DNA from: an uncultured Alphaproteobacteria bacterium
Lineage (GTDB): Bacteria; Pseudomonadota; Alphaproteobacteria; RUG11792
Assembly (NCBI GenBank): GCA_958448685.1
Contig: CAUDEV010000004.1
Location: 1 to 29,552 of the forward strand
Direction: 5' to 3'
DNA length: 29,552 nt
Positions 1-7,275 of the stretch are shown here, piece by piece. Positions within the stretch are counted from its first letter, which is position 1. Each line of letters opens with the position of its first letter. The notes under the pieces are model-generated. The model was not told the DNA's origin. It made no database searches and was given only the letters and a program-made list of their open reading frames with translations. Both the position numbers and the translations under genes were made by a program.

Positions 1-8
1 ATATCAAA

Positions 9-177
9 GGTAGAGAAAAAATGGACCACTAAAGTTCAAAGTTGGGGTATAACTTGACTCACAGTTAACTACCTCCTATTTACTGATAGGTTGGTTAATT
101 TTGGATCTATCCTTTGACCTATTTATACAAAAAATCTTGGATGGTCTCACACAAATCTCTGGATGGTCTCCCTAAAA
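9..177. repeat. Insertion-sequence end remnant (copy A)
   Basis: Bases 9-148 align, with small indels, to 5194-5325 in the same orientation. Both begin with a GGTAGAG block, pass through a shared CCACTAAAGTT block, and end near a TCTC. Copy B lies directly downstream of a decayed IS481-type transposase, so this piece is best read as the 3' flank of the same element left behind without its gene. The decamer GGATGGTCTC occurs twice here (139-148, 161-170). The second is part of an 18-base sequence found in inverted orientation at 5603-5620. No open reading frame of note is present in 1-225. Confidence 0.55.
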
Positions 178-225
178 ATATTAAATCAAGAGCGCCACAT
201 AATATAATGCAGCGATCATTTTATG

Positions 226-1104
226 TTATTCAACAGTGCCAATTCTCAAAACAGCGCCTTTTTTGAGGGTGTTTCTTTCACTAAATTCTATACTTCCATC
301 ATTAGACACATCTATATTGCTATAGATATTTGCATTGCCATAAAATATTAAATTTCCTGATTTAACGCTCACTGGGATATACAGTTCTTTCGGTGAATTA
401 TTTCTAAAACTCAAAATTGTGGATTTACCTTCTTCTAGTTTTTTAATAGTAATACTTCCACTTTTATAATTAGAAATATCTCCTTGAATATCCACATGTT
501 CTACAATTTCCAAATTATAAGCATTATCAGCTTCTTGACTGCCAATGTTGCAAGAGATTTTATTGGTATCATCTCCCATTACTCCCTGATCACCTCTAAT
601 TCTAACAGTTCTATCAGGCCCTTCAGCTCCAAGATATAGTATATCCTGGTTTGTATATGCAGCCAAATCAGATGCTTTTATTTCGGCATCATAGACTTCC
701 ACTATCTCTACATTTTCTTTTTGAAAATTTTCATTAACATATCCGCCTCCTTCGTCAACTATTTTATAAACTTTATCTAAAGTAACATCAGTAACTGGGT
801 TAGAAGTCTTTATAGCATCGGCATTAGTAGTATCAGTTTCTTCCTTAACACTTCTTCCAACGTGGTTATTGATAGTAGTATCACTTCCCATTAATTTAGG
901 ATATGGTTCTGAAGTAATCTCTGTATCAATAGATCCATAGTTATCAATGGTAGTAGGATGCATTCCTCCAATACTTATATCCTTATTGACATAAACAGTA
1001 GCTCCTGATTCAATAATCTTAGGCAAAGCACCTGTCATTTCTCCGGCCATAACACTCATAGATAATATAGCTGAGATTAATGTTGTTTGTAATAATTTAT
1101 TCAT
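226..1104 (-). CDS. Exported protein of unknown function, leader family member 1
   Basis: A 292-residue protein that I do not recognise. Residues 1-20 form a clear Sec signal peptide (Lys at position 3, hydrophobic core, VMA then GEM at the likely cleavage site). The mature part is beta-prone and rich in Asn, Thr, Gly and Asp, with segments such as ESGATVYVN and TIDNYG that recall beta-helix or adhesin passenger repeats. There is no C-terminal beta-barrel, membrane anchor or catalytic motif. It is clearly homologous over its length to the product of 3630-4562, sharing EPYP, TINNH, VYD.EIK.SDL, R.RIRG and NIYS segments. ATG is preceded by AAGGAGATAAAT, a good Shine-Dalgarno. The upstream leader is shared with three other exported proteins. 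It is probably periplasmic, surface or secreted; function is unknown. Confidence 0.8.
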   Translation of the reverse strand: MNKLLQTTLISAILSMSVMAGEMTGALPKIIESGATVYVNKDISIGGMHPTTIDNYGSIDTEITSEPYPKLMGSDTTINNHVGRSVKEETDTTNADAIKTSNPVTDVTLDKVYKIVDEGGGYVNENFQKENVEIVEVYDAEIKASDLAAYTNQDILYLGAEGPDRTVRIRGDQGVMGDDTNKISCNIGSQEADNAYNLEIVEHVDIQGDISNYKSGSITIKKLEEGKSTILSFRNNSPKELYIPVSVKSGNLIFYGNANIYSNIDVSNDGSIEFSERNTLKKGAVLRIGTVE

Positions 1105-1240
1105 ATTTATCTCCTTAAAAAGATATATTTACATTATAGGGAAGCGTTTTCAAAACTTTTCTTCCCTAAATTCAATTCTAAAAAAAAGGTTAATTTTCAG
1201 TTAACAATACTTAAAAATATTTTAAGTATATTCAAAACGA
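1105..1240 (-). promoter_or_regulatory. Shared 5' leader of exported-protein family, copy 1
   Basis: Read on the minus strand, this has a block containing AAGTATTGTTAAC (GTTAAC at 1200-1205), then TTAACC and an eight-T tract, then a perfect stem-loop TAGGGAAG-N16-CTTCCCTA at 1137-1168, then the ribosome binding site. The same order, spacing and most bases recur before 3630-4562 and 13324-14772, and in shortened form before 8770-10155. GTTAA-N7-TTAAC forms a dyad that could be an operator. No convincing -35/-10 pair was found, so promoter placement is unresolved. Confidence 0.7.
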
Positions 1241-1266
1241 CTTCCTAAAAGCCCCTCATAAAACTC

Positions 1267-1289
1267 CCTAAAATTTTAGGATTTTTTTT
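1267..1289. terminator. Palindrome with T-tract (terminator-like)
   Basis: CCTAAAATTTTAGG (1267-1280) is a perfect palindrome followed on the plus strand by A and eight T. It sits about 33 bases beyond the stop of the minus-strand ferredoxin gene, where on that strand it is followed only by a weak GTTTT. It may end the rpsB-tsf-ferredoxin transcript or be one of the dispersed AAAATTTTA palindromes seen at 4797, 5772 and 21717. Confidence 0.35.
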
Positions 1290-1312
1290 AAAAAGTTCGT
1301 TAATTTGATAAA

Positions 1313-1648
1313 CTATTCTTCATTACTATCGTTAGGTTCTTCTTTTATTTTTATTGCCTGTTTGGGACAAACTTTCTTACATAATCTGCAATAACAACAC
1401 TTTTCTTTGTTCCAAACTGGAAATTCTCCGGGATTTAATTTTATAGACTTATTAGGGCAGATATTTTCACATAAATGGCATTGAAGACACTTATTTTTAT
1501 CTATTATTACAGTTTCTTTAAATTTTTCTGATCGATTTATATTTGATAAATCTTTAGTGACTGGCCTATGAAAAGAATTCTTGATCCCAATCCAAAGTGC
1601 CTCAAAAATATCTCCTAATATTAATTGTTTTAAAAATTTTTTTATCAT
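1313..1648 (-). CDS. Small 2x[4Fe-4S] ferredoxin, NuoI/EchF-like
   Basis: A 111-residue electron-transfer protein. Two complete C-x2-C-x2-C-x3-C-P motifs are visible, CLQCHLCENICP and CCYCRLCKKVCP, the second with an extra Cys next to its first ligand. This predicts two 4Fe-4S clusters. The first ~35 residues (KFLKQLILGDIFEALWIGI then HRP) resemble the N-terminal membrane-associating segment of NuoI and of ferredoxin subunits of group 4 hydrogenases, but the protein is shorter than typical NuoI. I chose the ATG at 1646-1648; an in-frame TTG seven codons upstream lies inside the tsf hairpin. No Shine-Dalgarno is evident, so expression may be coupled to tsf, 52 bases upstream. Subfamily and redox partner cannot be named from sequence alone. 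Confidence 0.8.
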   Translation of the reverse strand: MIKKFLKQLILGDIFEALWIGIKNSFHRPVTKDLSNINRSEKFKETVIIDKNKCLQCHLCENICPNKSIKLNPGEFPVWNKEKCCYCRLCKKVCPKQAIKIKEEPNDSNEE

Positions 1649-1662
1649 CAGTAAAAATGATT

Positions 1663-1693
1663 TGTGCAAAGGAGTTAAGGTATCCTTTGCACA
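1663..1693 (-). terminator. Hairpin after tsf
   Basis: TGTGCAAAGGA (1663-1673) and TCCTTTGCACA (1683-1693) form a perfect 11-bp stem with a 9-base loop, eight bases beyond the tsf stop. On the minus strand it is followed by AAATCATTTTTACTG, a broken T-tract. It is probably a terminator or attenuator that lets only part of the transcription reach the ferredoxin gene. Confidence 0.65.
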
Positions 1694-1700
1694 TTATAAT

Positions 1701-2618
1701 TTATTTTATAAAAGAAGCAACCTCTTCAGCAAAGTTTGTTTCCGTTTTTTCAATACCTTCACCTAGGATAAATTTCACGAATTCAGAAATTTTAACATTA
1801 AATCCATTCTTACTATTAAACGAATCAATAACATCTTTTACTTTCGTTTTGCCATCCATAACGTAAACTTGTTCGAGAAGAGTTGTTTCTTCAAGATACT
1901 TTTTAACTTGTCCTTCAGCCATTTTTTCAGCTATATTATCCGGTTTTCCAAGTTCTTTTGCTTTGGCAATAGCAATTTCTTTTTCCTTCGCTATAATATC
2001 TTGAGGAACACACTTCGGACAAAGATAAGTCGGATTAGCCGCGGCAACGTGCATTGCCAGCTTCCTTCCTAGTTCTTCTAATTTTTCAGGAGAAAACTCA
2101 CTTTCTGCTTCGAGAACAACTAAAACGCCAATTTTTCCCATTTCAGAAGCTGTCGCATTGTGAACATAAGAAGCAATAAGCCCATTTTTTACTTCTAATT
2201 TCTTAGCTCGTCTGAATGTCATATTTTCACCAATAAGTGAAATTAAATGATCTATTTCTTCTTTAACAGTATTTCCTGATGAAAGTTTTTCATTTATGAC
2301 GTTTTCGTTCTTTAATGCCGTTTTTGTTATTTCACGAACCAACTCTTGGAATTTGTCATTTCTAGCAACAAAGTCAGTTTCTGAATTCACTTCAACAATT
2401 GCGGCTGATTTTTTGTCCTCAGTAATAATAACAGCAACTAGGCCATCTGCAGCTGTTCTGGATGATTTTTTTGCAGCATCCATAAGTCCTTTCTTGCGCA
2501 AATATTCTTCTGCACTCTCTAAATTTCCATTATTCTCAATAAGAGCTCTCTTGCAATCCATCATACCAGCGCCTGTTTTGTCACGGAGCTGTTTTACTAA
2601 CTGTGCTGTAATTTCCAT
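1701..2618 (-). CDS. tsf: Translation elongation factor Ts
   Basis: EF-Ts (305 residues) is the cytosolic nucleotide exchange factor that releases GDP from EF-Tu. The N-terminal UBA-like segment is typical: MEITAQLVKQLRDKTGAGMM, then DCKRAL, with the family signature E..EYLRKKG near residue 37. The core has the TDFVARN motif (around residue 80) that contacts EF-Tu, and AMHVAA appears around residue 190. Two cysteines (CPKC) sit just after the AANP segment, where many homologues have none. It starts 24 bases after rpsB, with an AGGAAATAATT ribosome binding site, forming the conserved rpsB-tsf unit. pyrH and frr, which often follow tsf, are absent; the ferredoxin gene is there instead. Confidence 0.97.
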   Translation of the reverse strand: MEITAQLVKQLRDKTGAGMMDCKRALIENNGNLESAEEYLRKKGLMDAAKKSSRTAADGLVAVIITEDKKSAAIVEVNSETDFVARNDKFQELVREITKTALKNENVINEKLSSGNTVKEEIDHLISLIGENMTFRRAKKLEVKNGLIASYVHNATASEMGKIGVLVVLEAESEFSPEKLEELGRKLAMHVAAANPTYLCPKCVPQDIIAKEKEIAIAKAKELGKPDNIAEKMAEGQVKKYLEETTLLEQVYVMDGKTKVKDVIDSFNSKNGFNVKISEFVKFILGEGIEKTETNFAEEVASFIK

Positions 2619-2642
2619 AATTATTTCCTCAACATAAATTTC

Positions 2643-3419
2643 TTAATTATTAACCTGTTCACTTTCAGCTTCTGACTTTTCCTCTGTTGTTTCAACAACT
2701 GACTCTGAAGCTCCCAAATCAACTCCTGACTTTTCAAGACCTTTTTGCAAACCTTCGAGAATTGCAGAGGAAAACAAATCGCAATATAATTCAATAGCTT
2801 TTGTTGCATCGTCATTTCCAGGGATTGGATAAGTCACATCATCAGGACAAGAGTTTGAATCAACAACTGCTACGACAGGAATACCAAGTTTTCTTGCTTC
2901 ACTAATAGCTATTGATTCACGAATAGTATCAATTACGATAATCAAATCTGGAAGCCCGCCCATTTCGCGGATACCCCCAAGAGCTAATTCTAGTTTTTCA
3001 TGTTCTCTTTGAAGTTGTAAAATTTCTTTTTTCGTTAAACCAACAGGTTTTTCAATCTTTTCTTCGAGAGTTTTTAATCTTTTAATAGATTGATTAATCG
3101 TTTTCCAGTTGGTAAGCATACCTCCAAGCCACCTATGATTAACATAATATTGTCCGCATTTTTGTGCAGATTCTTTAATCTTATCTGCCGCTTGTGTTTT
3201 CGTTCCAACAAATAAAACTCTGCCATAATTTGAAACAACGTCTTTAATTACATTTAAAGCATTTTCAAGCATTGGTACTGTTTGTTCCAGATCCATAATA
3301 TGAATCCCATTTCTTTTTCCAAAGATATACGGAGCCATTTTCGGATTCCATTTTCTGGTAATGTGACCATAATGAACGCCAGCTTCGAGTAATTGTTTCA
3401 TTGAAAAAATTGTAGACAT
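2643..3419 (-). CDS. rpsB: 30S ribosomal protein uS2
   Basis: uS2 (258 residues) assembles late into the 30S subunit and is needed for bS1 binding. The family signatures are clear: KQLLEAGVHYGH near the N-terminus, KMAPYIFG.RNGIHI, FVGTKTQA, RWLGGMLTNW, and the PDLIIVIDT and IPVVAVVDSN strands toward the C-terminus. A frame-open extension upstream of MSTIFSMKQ was rejected because MSTIF matches the usual N-terminus and AAGGAA lies about 11 bases before that ATG. The last ~25 residues are an acidic, poorly conserved tail (Glu/Ser rich). It is first gene of the rpsB-tsf unit, with its own promoter at 3538-3567. Confidence 0.97.
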   Translation of the reverse strand: MSTIFSMKQLLEAGVHYGHITRKWNPKMAPYIFGKRNGIHIMDLEQTVPMLENALNVIKDVVSNYGRVLFVGTKTQAADKIKESAQKCGQYYVNHRWLGGMLTNWKTINQSIKRLKTLEEKIEKPVGLTKKEILQLQREHEKLELALGGIREMGGLPDLIIVIDTIRESIAISEARKLGIPVVAVVDSNSCPDDVTYPIPGNDDATKAIELYCDLFSSAILEGLQKGLEKSGVDLGASESVVETTEEKSEAESEQVNN

Positions 3420-3537
3420 AATAAAAATAATTCCTTTCCGATTAAAACTTGACAAAAAGAGCAAAAGAAACCAATAGGCATCGGAAAACTCTAATCGTCG
3501 ATAATTAACAAAAATATGAAAATCATATTCTTTTATT

Positions 3538-3567
3538 ATTATATCTCACCCATAAAATTCGATTCAA
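3538..3567 (-). promoter_or_regulatory. Predicted sigma-70 promoter of rpsB-tsf
   Basis: On the minus strand TTGAAT (3562-3567) and a consensus TATAAT (3538-3543) are separated by 18 bases. The -10 lies about 118 bases before the rpsB start, which leaves a long 5' untranslated region where uS2 autoregulation could act (inference). Confidence 0.65.
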
Positions 3568-3583
3568 GGAAAAAGTATACGAC

Positions 3584-3620
3584 AGAAAAATATTGTGGCA
3601 TTTAACACGAAATACCACAA
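3584..3620 (-). terminator. Intrinsic terminator of the exported-protein gene 3630-4562
   Basis: TTGTGGCATTT (3593-3603) and AAATACCACAA (3610-3620) form an 11-bp stem with one position that is a G-U wobble in minus-strand RNA. The minus strand continues into ATATTTTTCT. It lies 10 bases past the stop codon and insulates this gene from rpsB. Confidence 0.7.
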
Positions 3621-3629
3621 CATCTAAAA

Positions 3630-4562
3630 TTATTCCCCGACGACAGCAGGTTTATCACCAATTCTAATAATTCCACCACTCTCGAGAACATTTTTTCTGA
3701 AGAAGTGTACACTGGCTTTCGAAGAGATATTCACCTCACTATAGATATTAGTATTACCATTCATATGTAATTCTCCAGATTCCACATTCACAGGGACATG
3801 AAGTTCTTTTTCAACATCATTTTGTAAAACAAAACGAGTCTTGGAATCTCCATCATCCTTAACAGTTATTAATCCTTTGTTATAATTCGTGATATCATTC
3901 ATGAACCACACGTCTCCAGCAATGTCCAAATTGTAATATTTGTCATTTTCGATCCCTTCAGTTCCTATACAGCAATTTATTTTATAATTGTCCGCTTCGT
4001 AAATACCTATCTTCGCTCCCCTTATTCGCGCAGTTCTCCCGGATTCTTCAGCAGCGAGATACAATAAGTCTCCCTCCCCATAATCTTTCAGATCTGACAC
4101 CTTGATTTCACCATCATAAACTTCTTTAATTTCCAAATTTTGCTTCGCGTTTACAAGATTTTCATCTATTTTCCCTCCTTCTTTTTCGACGATCTTACAC
4201 ACTTTTCCAGTAAGCAATTCATTTTTTATTGGATTGGCTCCTTGAATTGTCGTTTTTATTGATTCATCATTTTCTTCTTCAACTGCTCTTCCAAAGTGGT
4301 TATTGATTGTGCTGGTATTACTATCCATAGTTACCCCGGTCATAATAGGGTATGGTTCCGCGATTATCTCCGTTGTGATCATACCATAGTTGTCTATTGT
4401 CATCGGCTCATCGTTCTCTGGCCCTGTGCTAATATTTACATCAGTGTTAATAATGAGAGTAGCTCCAGATTTAATAGTAGTCGGCAAACCATAATTTCCA
4501 GAAGCCATAACACTAGTAGATAACACAGCTGCAATCAATGTTATTTGTAATAATTTATTCAT
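3630..4562 (-). CDS. Exported protein of unknown function, leader family member 2
   Basis: A 310-residue paralogue of the product of 226-1104, with no recognised domain. The signal peptide spans about residues 1-20 (MNKLLQITLIAAVL, then SVMA and SGN at the cleavage site). The mature region is beta-prone and shares blocks with member 1: SGATL, TIDNYG, EPYP, STINNH, VYDGEIKVSDL, RTARIRG, KELHVPV and NIYSEV. It differs by short insertions and by a Cys-Cys pair (INCCIG) where member 1 has a single Cys. The start is the ATG at 4560-4562, behind TATGGAGGAAAAT; 16 further in-frame codons upstream fall within the leader and carry the Shine-Dalgarno, so they are rejected. It has its own terminator and is probably monocistronic. 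Confidence 0.8.
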   Translation of the reverse strand: MNKLLQITLIAAVLSTSVMASGNYGLPTTIKSGATLIINTDVNISTGPENDEPMTIDNYGMITTEIIAEPYPIMTGVTMDSNTSTINNHFGRAVEEENDESIKTTIQGANPIKNELLTGKVCKIVEKEGGKIDENLVNAKQNLEIKEVYDGEIKVSDLKDYGEGDLLYLAAEESGRTARIRGAKIGIYEADNYKINCCIGTEGIENDKYYNLDIAGDVWFMNDITNYNKGLITVKDDGDSKTRFVLQNDVEKELHVPVNVESGELHMNGNTNIYSEVNISSKASVHFFRKNVLESGGIIRIGDKPAVVGE

Positions 4563-4695
4563 ATTTTCCTCCATAAAAATTATATTTACGTTATAGGGAA
4601 GTGTTTTCATAACTTTTCTTCCCTAAATTCAATTCTAAAAAAAAAGGTTAATATTTCGTTAACAATACTTAAAAATATTTGAGAGATATTTAAAA
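4563..4695 (-). promoter_or_regulatory. Shared 5' leader of exported-protein family, copy 2
   Basis: Same architecture as the leader at 1105-1240: GTTAAC at 4658-4663 in a GTTAA-N7-TTAAC dyad, TTAACC plus a T-tract, and a perfect TAGGGAAG-N16-CTTCCCTA stem-loop at 4594-4625, ending 31 bases before the ATG. The loop differs from copy 1 at two positions while the stem is identical. Confidence 0.7.
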
Positions 4696-4788
4696 ATGTT
4701 TTGCTGAGACTCTCTTCGAGCACACGTGAAACATTTGAAAGTAGCGAAGCCAAACATTTTTTGTGTGTGAAACAGCCAAATAACATAG

Positions 4789-4857
4789 GAAAAATTCTTA
4801 AAATTTTATGGGACTTTTTATTTTTTGACATCTGGGAAATGCAAAAGATATACTGAA
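4789..4857 (+). repeat. Promoter-carrying dispersed repeat, copy 1
   Basis: About 70 bases nearly identical to 21709-21779 in the same orientation. It contains an AAAATTTTA palindrome, T-rich sequence, TTGACA (4825-4830) and TATACT (4849-4854) at 18-base spacing, a good sigma-70 promoter. Here it points toward the decayed transposase at 4898, so it may be that element's own 5' end. Confidence 0.6.
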
Positions 4858-4897
4858 ATTAAGAATGCCAAATGACGTTTAATAAAAATAATATTAG

Positions 4898-5188
4898 ATG
4901 TCTATCATATATCTATGTGAACTTGTACAAGAATTAAAGATTCCATTATTTGTTTGGCTATCTGTATCACCGAAGATTAAAGGAAATGTGGAGAAAATAA
5001 ACCGAATTATTACAGAAGAATTTTTATACGAAACACTAGGAGATTCCTTAGTCGCTCTTCTAAAAGAATTAAATAGATTTATTGATAATTATAATACTTT
5101 TCGCCCCCATTCTTCCTTGCAAAGCCCTTTATTGTATATTAAATCTGTGTTATGAGACTCTCTTTTTGTCTCACGTCTTATGAACTAA
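4898..5188 (+). pseudogene. IS481-type transposase remnant (C-terminal part)
   Basis: The open part (4898-5155, 85 residues) corresponds to the C-terminal end of an rve/DDE integrase-fold transposase. SPKIKGNVEKINRIITEEFL, then LNRFIDNYNTFRPHSSLQSP, match the IS481/IS3-type end, including the last catalytic Glu region and the YN..RPHSSL signature. The N-terminal helix-turn-helix and the two catalytic Asp segments are missing; a stop lies immediately before the first ATG. The 10531-10645 copy has GGA where this one has TGA at 5153-5155, so the original frame ran on to the TAA at 5186-5188. It is a dead fragment. Confidence 0.75.
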
Positions 5189-5193
5189 TACAT

Positions 5194-5325
5194 GGTAGAG
5201 AAAAATGGGCCACTAAAGTTAAAATTGGGATATAATTTACGTAAAATCCTATTTGCTGATGGGTTGAATAATTACGGATTTATCTTTTGACCCATTTATA
5301 AAAATCTTAGATACTCTCGATTAAG
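5194..5325. repeat. Insertion-sequence 3' flank (copy B)
   Basis: Begins six bases after the ancestral end of the transposase remnant and aligns with 9-148. It shows that the 1-177 sequence belongs to the same element type. The TGGATGGTCTCC stretch found in copy A is not conserved here. Confidence 0.5.
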
Positions 5326-5833
5326 AATATTTTCTCAAATTGCATTTATAAAAAAACAGGTTTATCAAGCATAAATTCTCAGTTCCTATTATGAATTTTC
5401 ACTATTTTTGTTTATGTAAATCGTTTTTATTTTATTGATACTGTTTTTCTTTTTCCCTTTTTACAAACTGGCGGATAATAACAAATCTCTTAATTCATTT
5501 CTTTTAAGCAAAACTCAACTTATATTCCAACAAATGCAACGACTCAAAACAATTATATAAATTCCAACTAAGGCTAATAATGTATATTTAGTATGCTACC
5601 GATTTTAGGGAGACCATCCAAAATTAAAGATTAAGGATTTATATGACGTTATGAGGGATATGAGCTCACGCTATTTCTTAAAGTTATTACTATCTTATGG
5701 CGGTTTTCCTTTCTTCATTTTTGCTTTTGTTCCTTATACATAGCCACCCTAAAGGCAATCATAACAATACGCCCCATAAAATTTTAGAGGGTTTTGTGGA
5801 GATTACAATTTTATTTTCCTACATCTAATCTAT
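5326..5833. other. Gene-poor stretch
   Basis: No convincing gene in this 508-base stretch. It holds the inverted partner (5603-5620) of an 18-base sequence at 160-177, and a CCCCATAAAATTTTAGAGGG-type imperfect palindrome (5772-5791) between here and the ugd-like gene. A 30-codon hydrophobic frame at 5651-5743 (MRDMSSRYFLKLLL start) was seen but cannot be supported. The rest looks like decayed sequence. Confidence 0.5.
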
Positions 5834-7201
5834 TTAGCATCCTTGGGAAATATATTCAAAATCAGACAAGTCTGTTTTAGAAAACATATTTCTGTAATCT
5901 AAAATCACAGGTTTTTCATTTTGTTTTTTATTCATTAATTCTGAAATTTTTTTGAAGTCTAAAGTCATAAATTCTGCCCAATTTGTCATAATAACGATGA
6001 TATCGCTCTGATTTGCTGCATCATAAGCAGATTCCTCCAAATGAAATTTTTCGTTTTCCAATATATCTTGAGGAATTTTCTTTATTTCCTTTGATTTTAA
6101 TCCATATGCAGGATCATAAACTGAAACATCCAATCCCTCAGAAAGTAAATCTCTAATAACAAATATGCTTGCAGATTCTCTTATATCACTTGTTAAAGGT
6201 TTAAATGACAATCCGAATATAGCTACTTTTTTATTTATAATACCTTCATTATCTTGAATGATATTTATGATGCGGCCTTTTATTGATGATATTCTTTTTG
6301 TATTTGCGGATATTACACTATTTAAGATATTTAAATCCAATCCCAAATTATTAGCTGTATTAGCTAAAATTCTAACCGTTCTAGGATAAGATGTTCCTCC
6401 AAATCCAGGGGTTATTTGAAATGCCTTATATCCAATCCCTTGATCTAAAGCTATTCCTCTTATGACCGTATTTATATTCGCGCCCACTCGATCACAAAGT
6501 TCAGCAATCTCATTTATAAAAGTCATTTTTGTTGTAATGAAAGCTATCGTTGCTGCACGTATGAGCTCAGCCGACTCAAAATTTGTAAATATAAAAGGAA
6601 CACCTAAATTTACTAATGAAGCATAAAGGTTCAAAGTTAATTTTTTCGCTTCTTTCGAATTTTCATTTTCTAACCCCACAAGAACTCTGTTAGAATTTAT
6701 AAAATCATGGATTGCGGATCCTTCTCTCAAGAAGCTTGGATTAGCAATAATATCATAATGCTTTCCCGGTGTTAAGTCAGGGCGCATAAAACGCATATTA
6801 TTTGCAATAATCGTGCATGTTCCAACAGGAACACTCGTTTTTATGAAAATACCTATATATTTATCAGCTGTCAAAGACAAAGCTATTTCTTGTATTACTT
6901 CATGTAAGGTTGTTAAATCAGAATCTGGACCATTTGGTGTCGTTGTTGCGACAGAAATAACTATGGCATCCACATTACTTATATCATCCTCTATCGTCTC
7001 TGAAAAATGAATTGCTCCGTTTCTCAAGTGCTTTTGTAAACCTGATTCAAGACCAATTTCTGAAGACGCAGAAATTCCTTTTTTTAATAGCTCTAATCTA
7101 TCTTTATCTTTTTCTATAAGAAGAACATCAAATCCGAATTCGCAATAACAAACAGCAGAAGTTAACCCAACGTAACCACCGCCAATAACCGCTACTTTCA
7201 T
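5834..7201 (-). CDS. UDP-glucose/GDP-mannose dehydrogenase family protein with altered active site
   Basis: A 455-residue protein with full UDP-glucose 6-dehydrogenase architecture. It has an N-terminal NAD-binding Rossmann domain (GGGYVGL, residues 7-13; acidic residue E30 after strand 2), a central helical dimer domain (residues ~211-310), and a C-terminal UDP-binding domain (KVAIFGLSFKP near residue 324, SDIRES after it). The family normally oxidises UDP-glucose to UDP-glucuronate. Here key residues are replaced: the catalytic Cys of GGSCFPKD is Ser271 (GGTSYPRT), its Asp is Thr275, the conserved Lys of the ELIKYAAN segment is Arg215, its Asn is Ile219, and the Glu of NPEFLRE is Ser156. 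Glu160 remains. The frame is intact and long, so it is not an ordinary pseudogene. It may be a non-catalytic or repurposed homologue. It is divergent from rsmI across 74 bases. Confidence 0.8.
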   Translation of the reverse strand: MKVAVIGGGYVGLTSAVCYCEFGFDVLLIEKDKDRLELLKKGISASSEIGLESGLQKHLRNGAIHFSETIEDDISNVDAIVISVATTTPNGPDSDLTTLHEVIQEIALSLTADKYIGIFIKTSVPVGTCTIIANNMRFMRPDLTPGKHYDIIANPSFLREGSAIHDFINSNRVLVGLENENSKEAKKLTLNLYASLVNLGVPFIFTNFESAELIRAATIAFITTKMTFINEIAELCDRVGANINTVIRGIALDQGIGYKAFQITPGFGGTSYPRTVRILANTANNLGLDLNILNSVISANTKRISSIKGRIINIIQDNEGIINKKVAIFGLSFKPLTSDIRESASIFVIRDLLSEGLDVSVYDPAYGLKSKEIKKIPQDILENEKFHLEESAYDAANQSDIIVIMTNWAEFMTLDFKKISELMNKKQNEKPVILDYRNMFSKTDLSDFEYISQGC

Positions 7202-7275
7202 TAAATTAGCCTATTAATCTCCATATATGTTATAATAACATAATAAGAAAGTTTGAGCAATATATATAAAATTTT
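7202..7275. promoter_or_regulatory. Divergent intergenic region with palindrome
   Basis: TGTTATAATAACA (7228-7240) is a perfect 13-base palindrome between the divergent ugd-like and rsmI genes. It contains TATAAT on the plus strand and could be the -10 box of rsmI, an operator, or both. No good -35 is seen for either gene. Confidence 0.4.

Noticed and set aside
3465..4610. Longer alternative starts for rpsB and for the exported-protein genes
   Set aside because: The upstream codons include the Shine-Dalgarno itself or run through leader sequence; the family N-termini and ribosome binding sites favour the inner ATGs.
5651..5743. Thirty-codon hydrophobic frame (MRDMSSRYFLKLLL start) with a weak upstream AAGGA
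   Set aside because: Too short, in a decayed IS-rich stretch, no homologue recognised; a chance frame is as likely.
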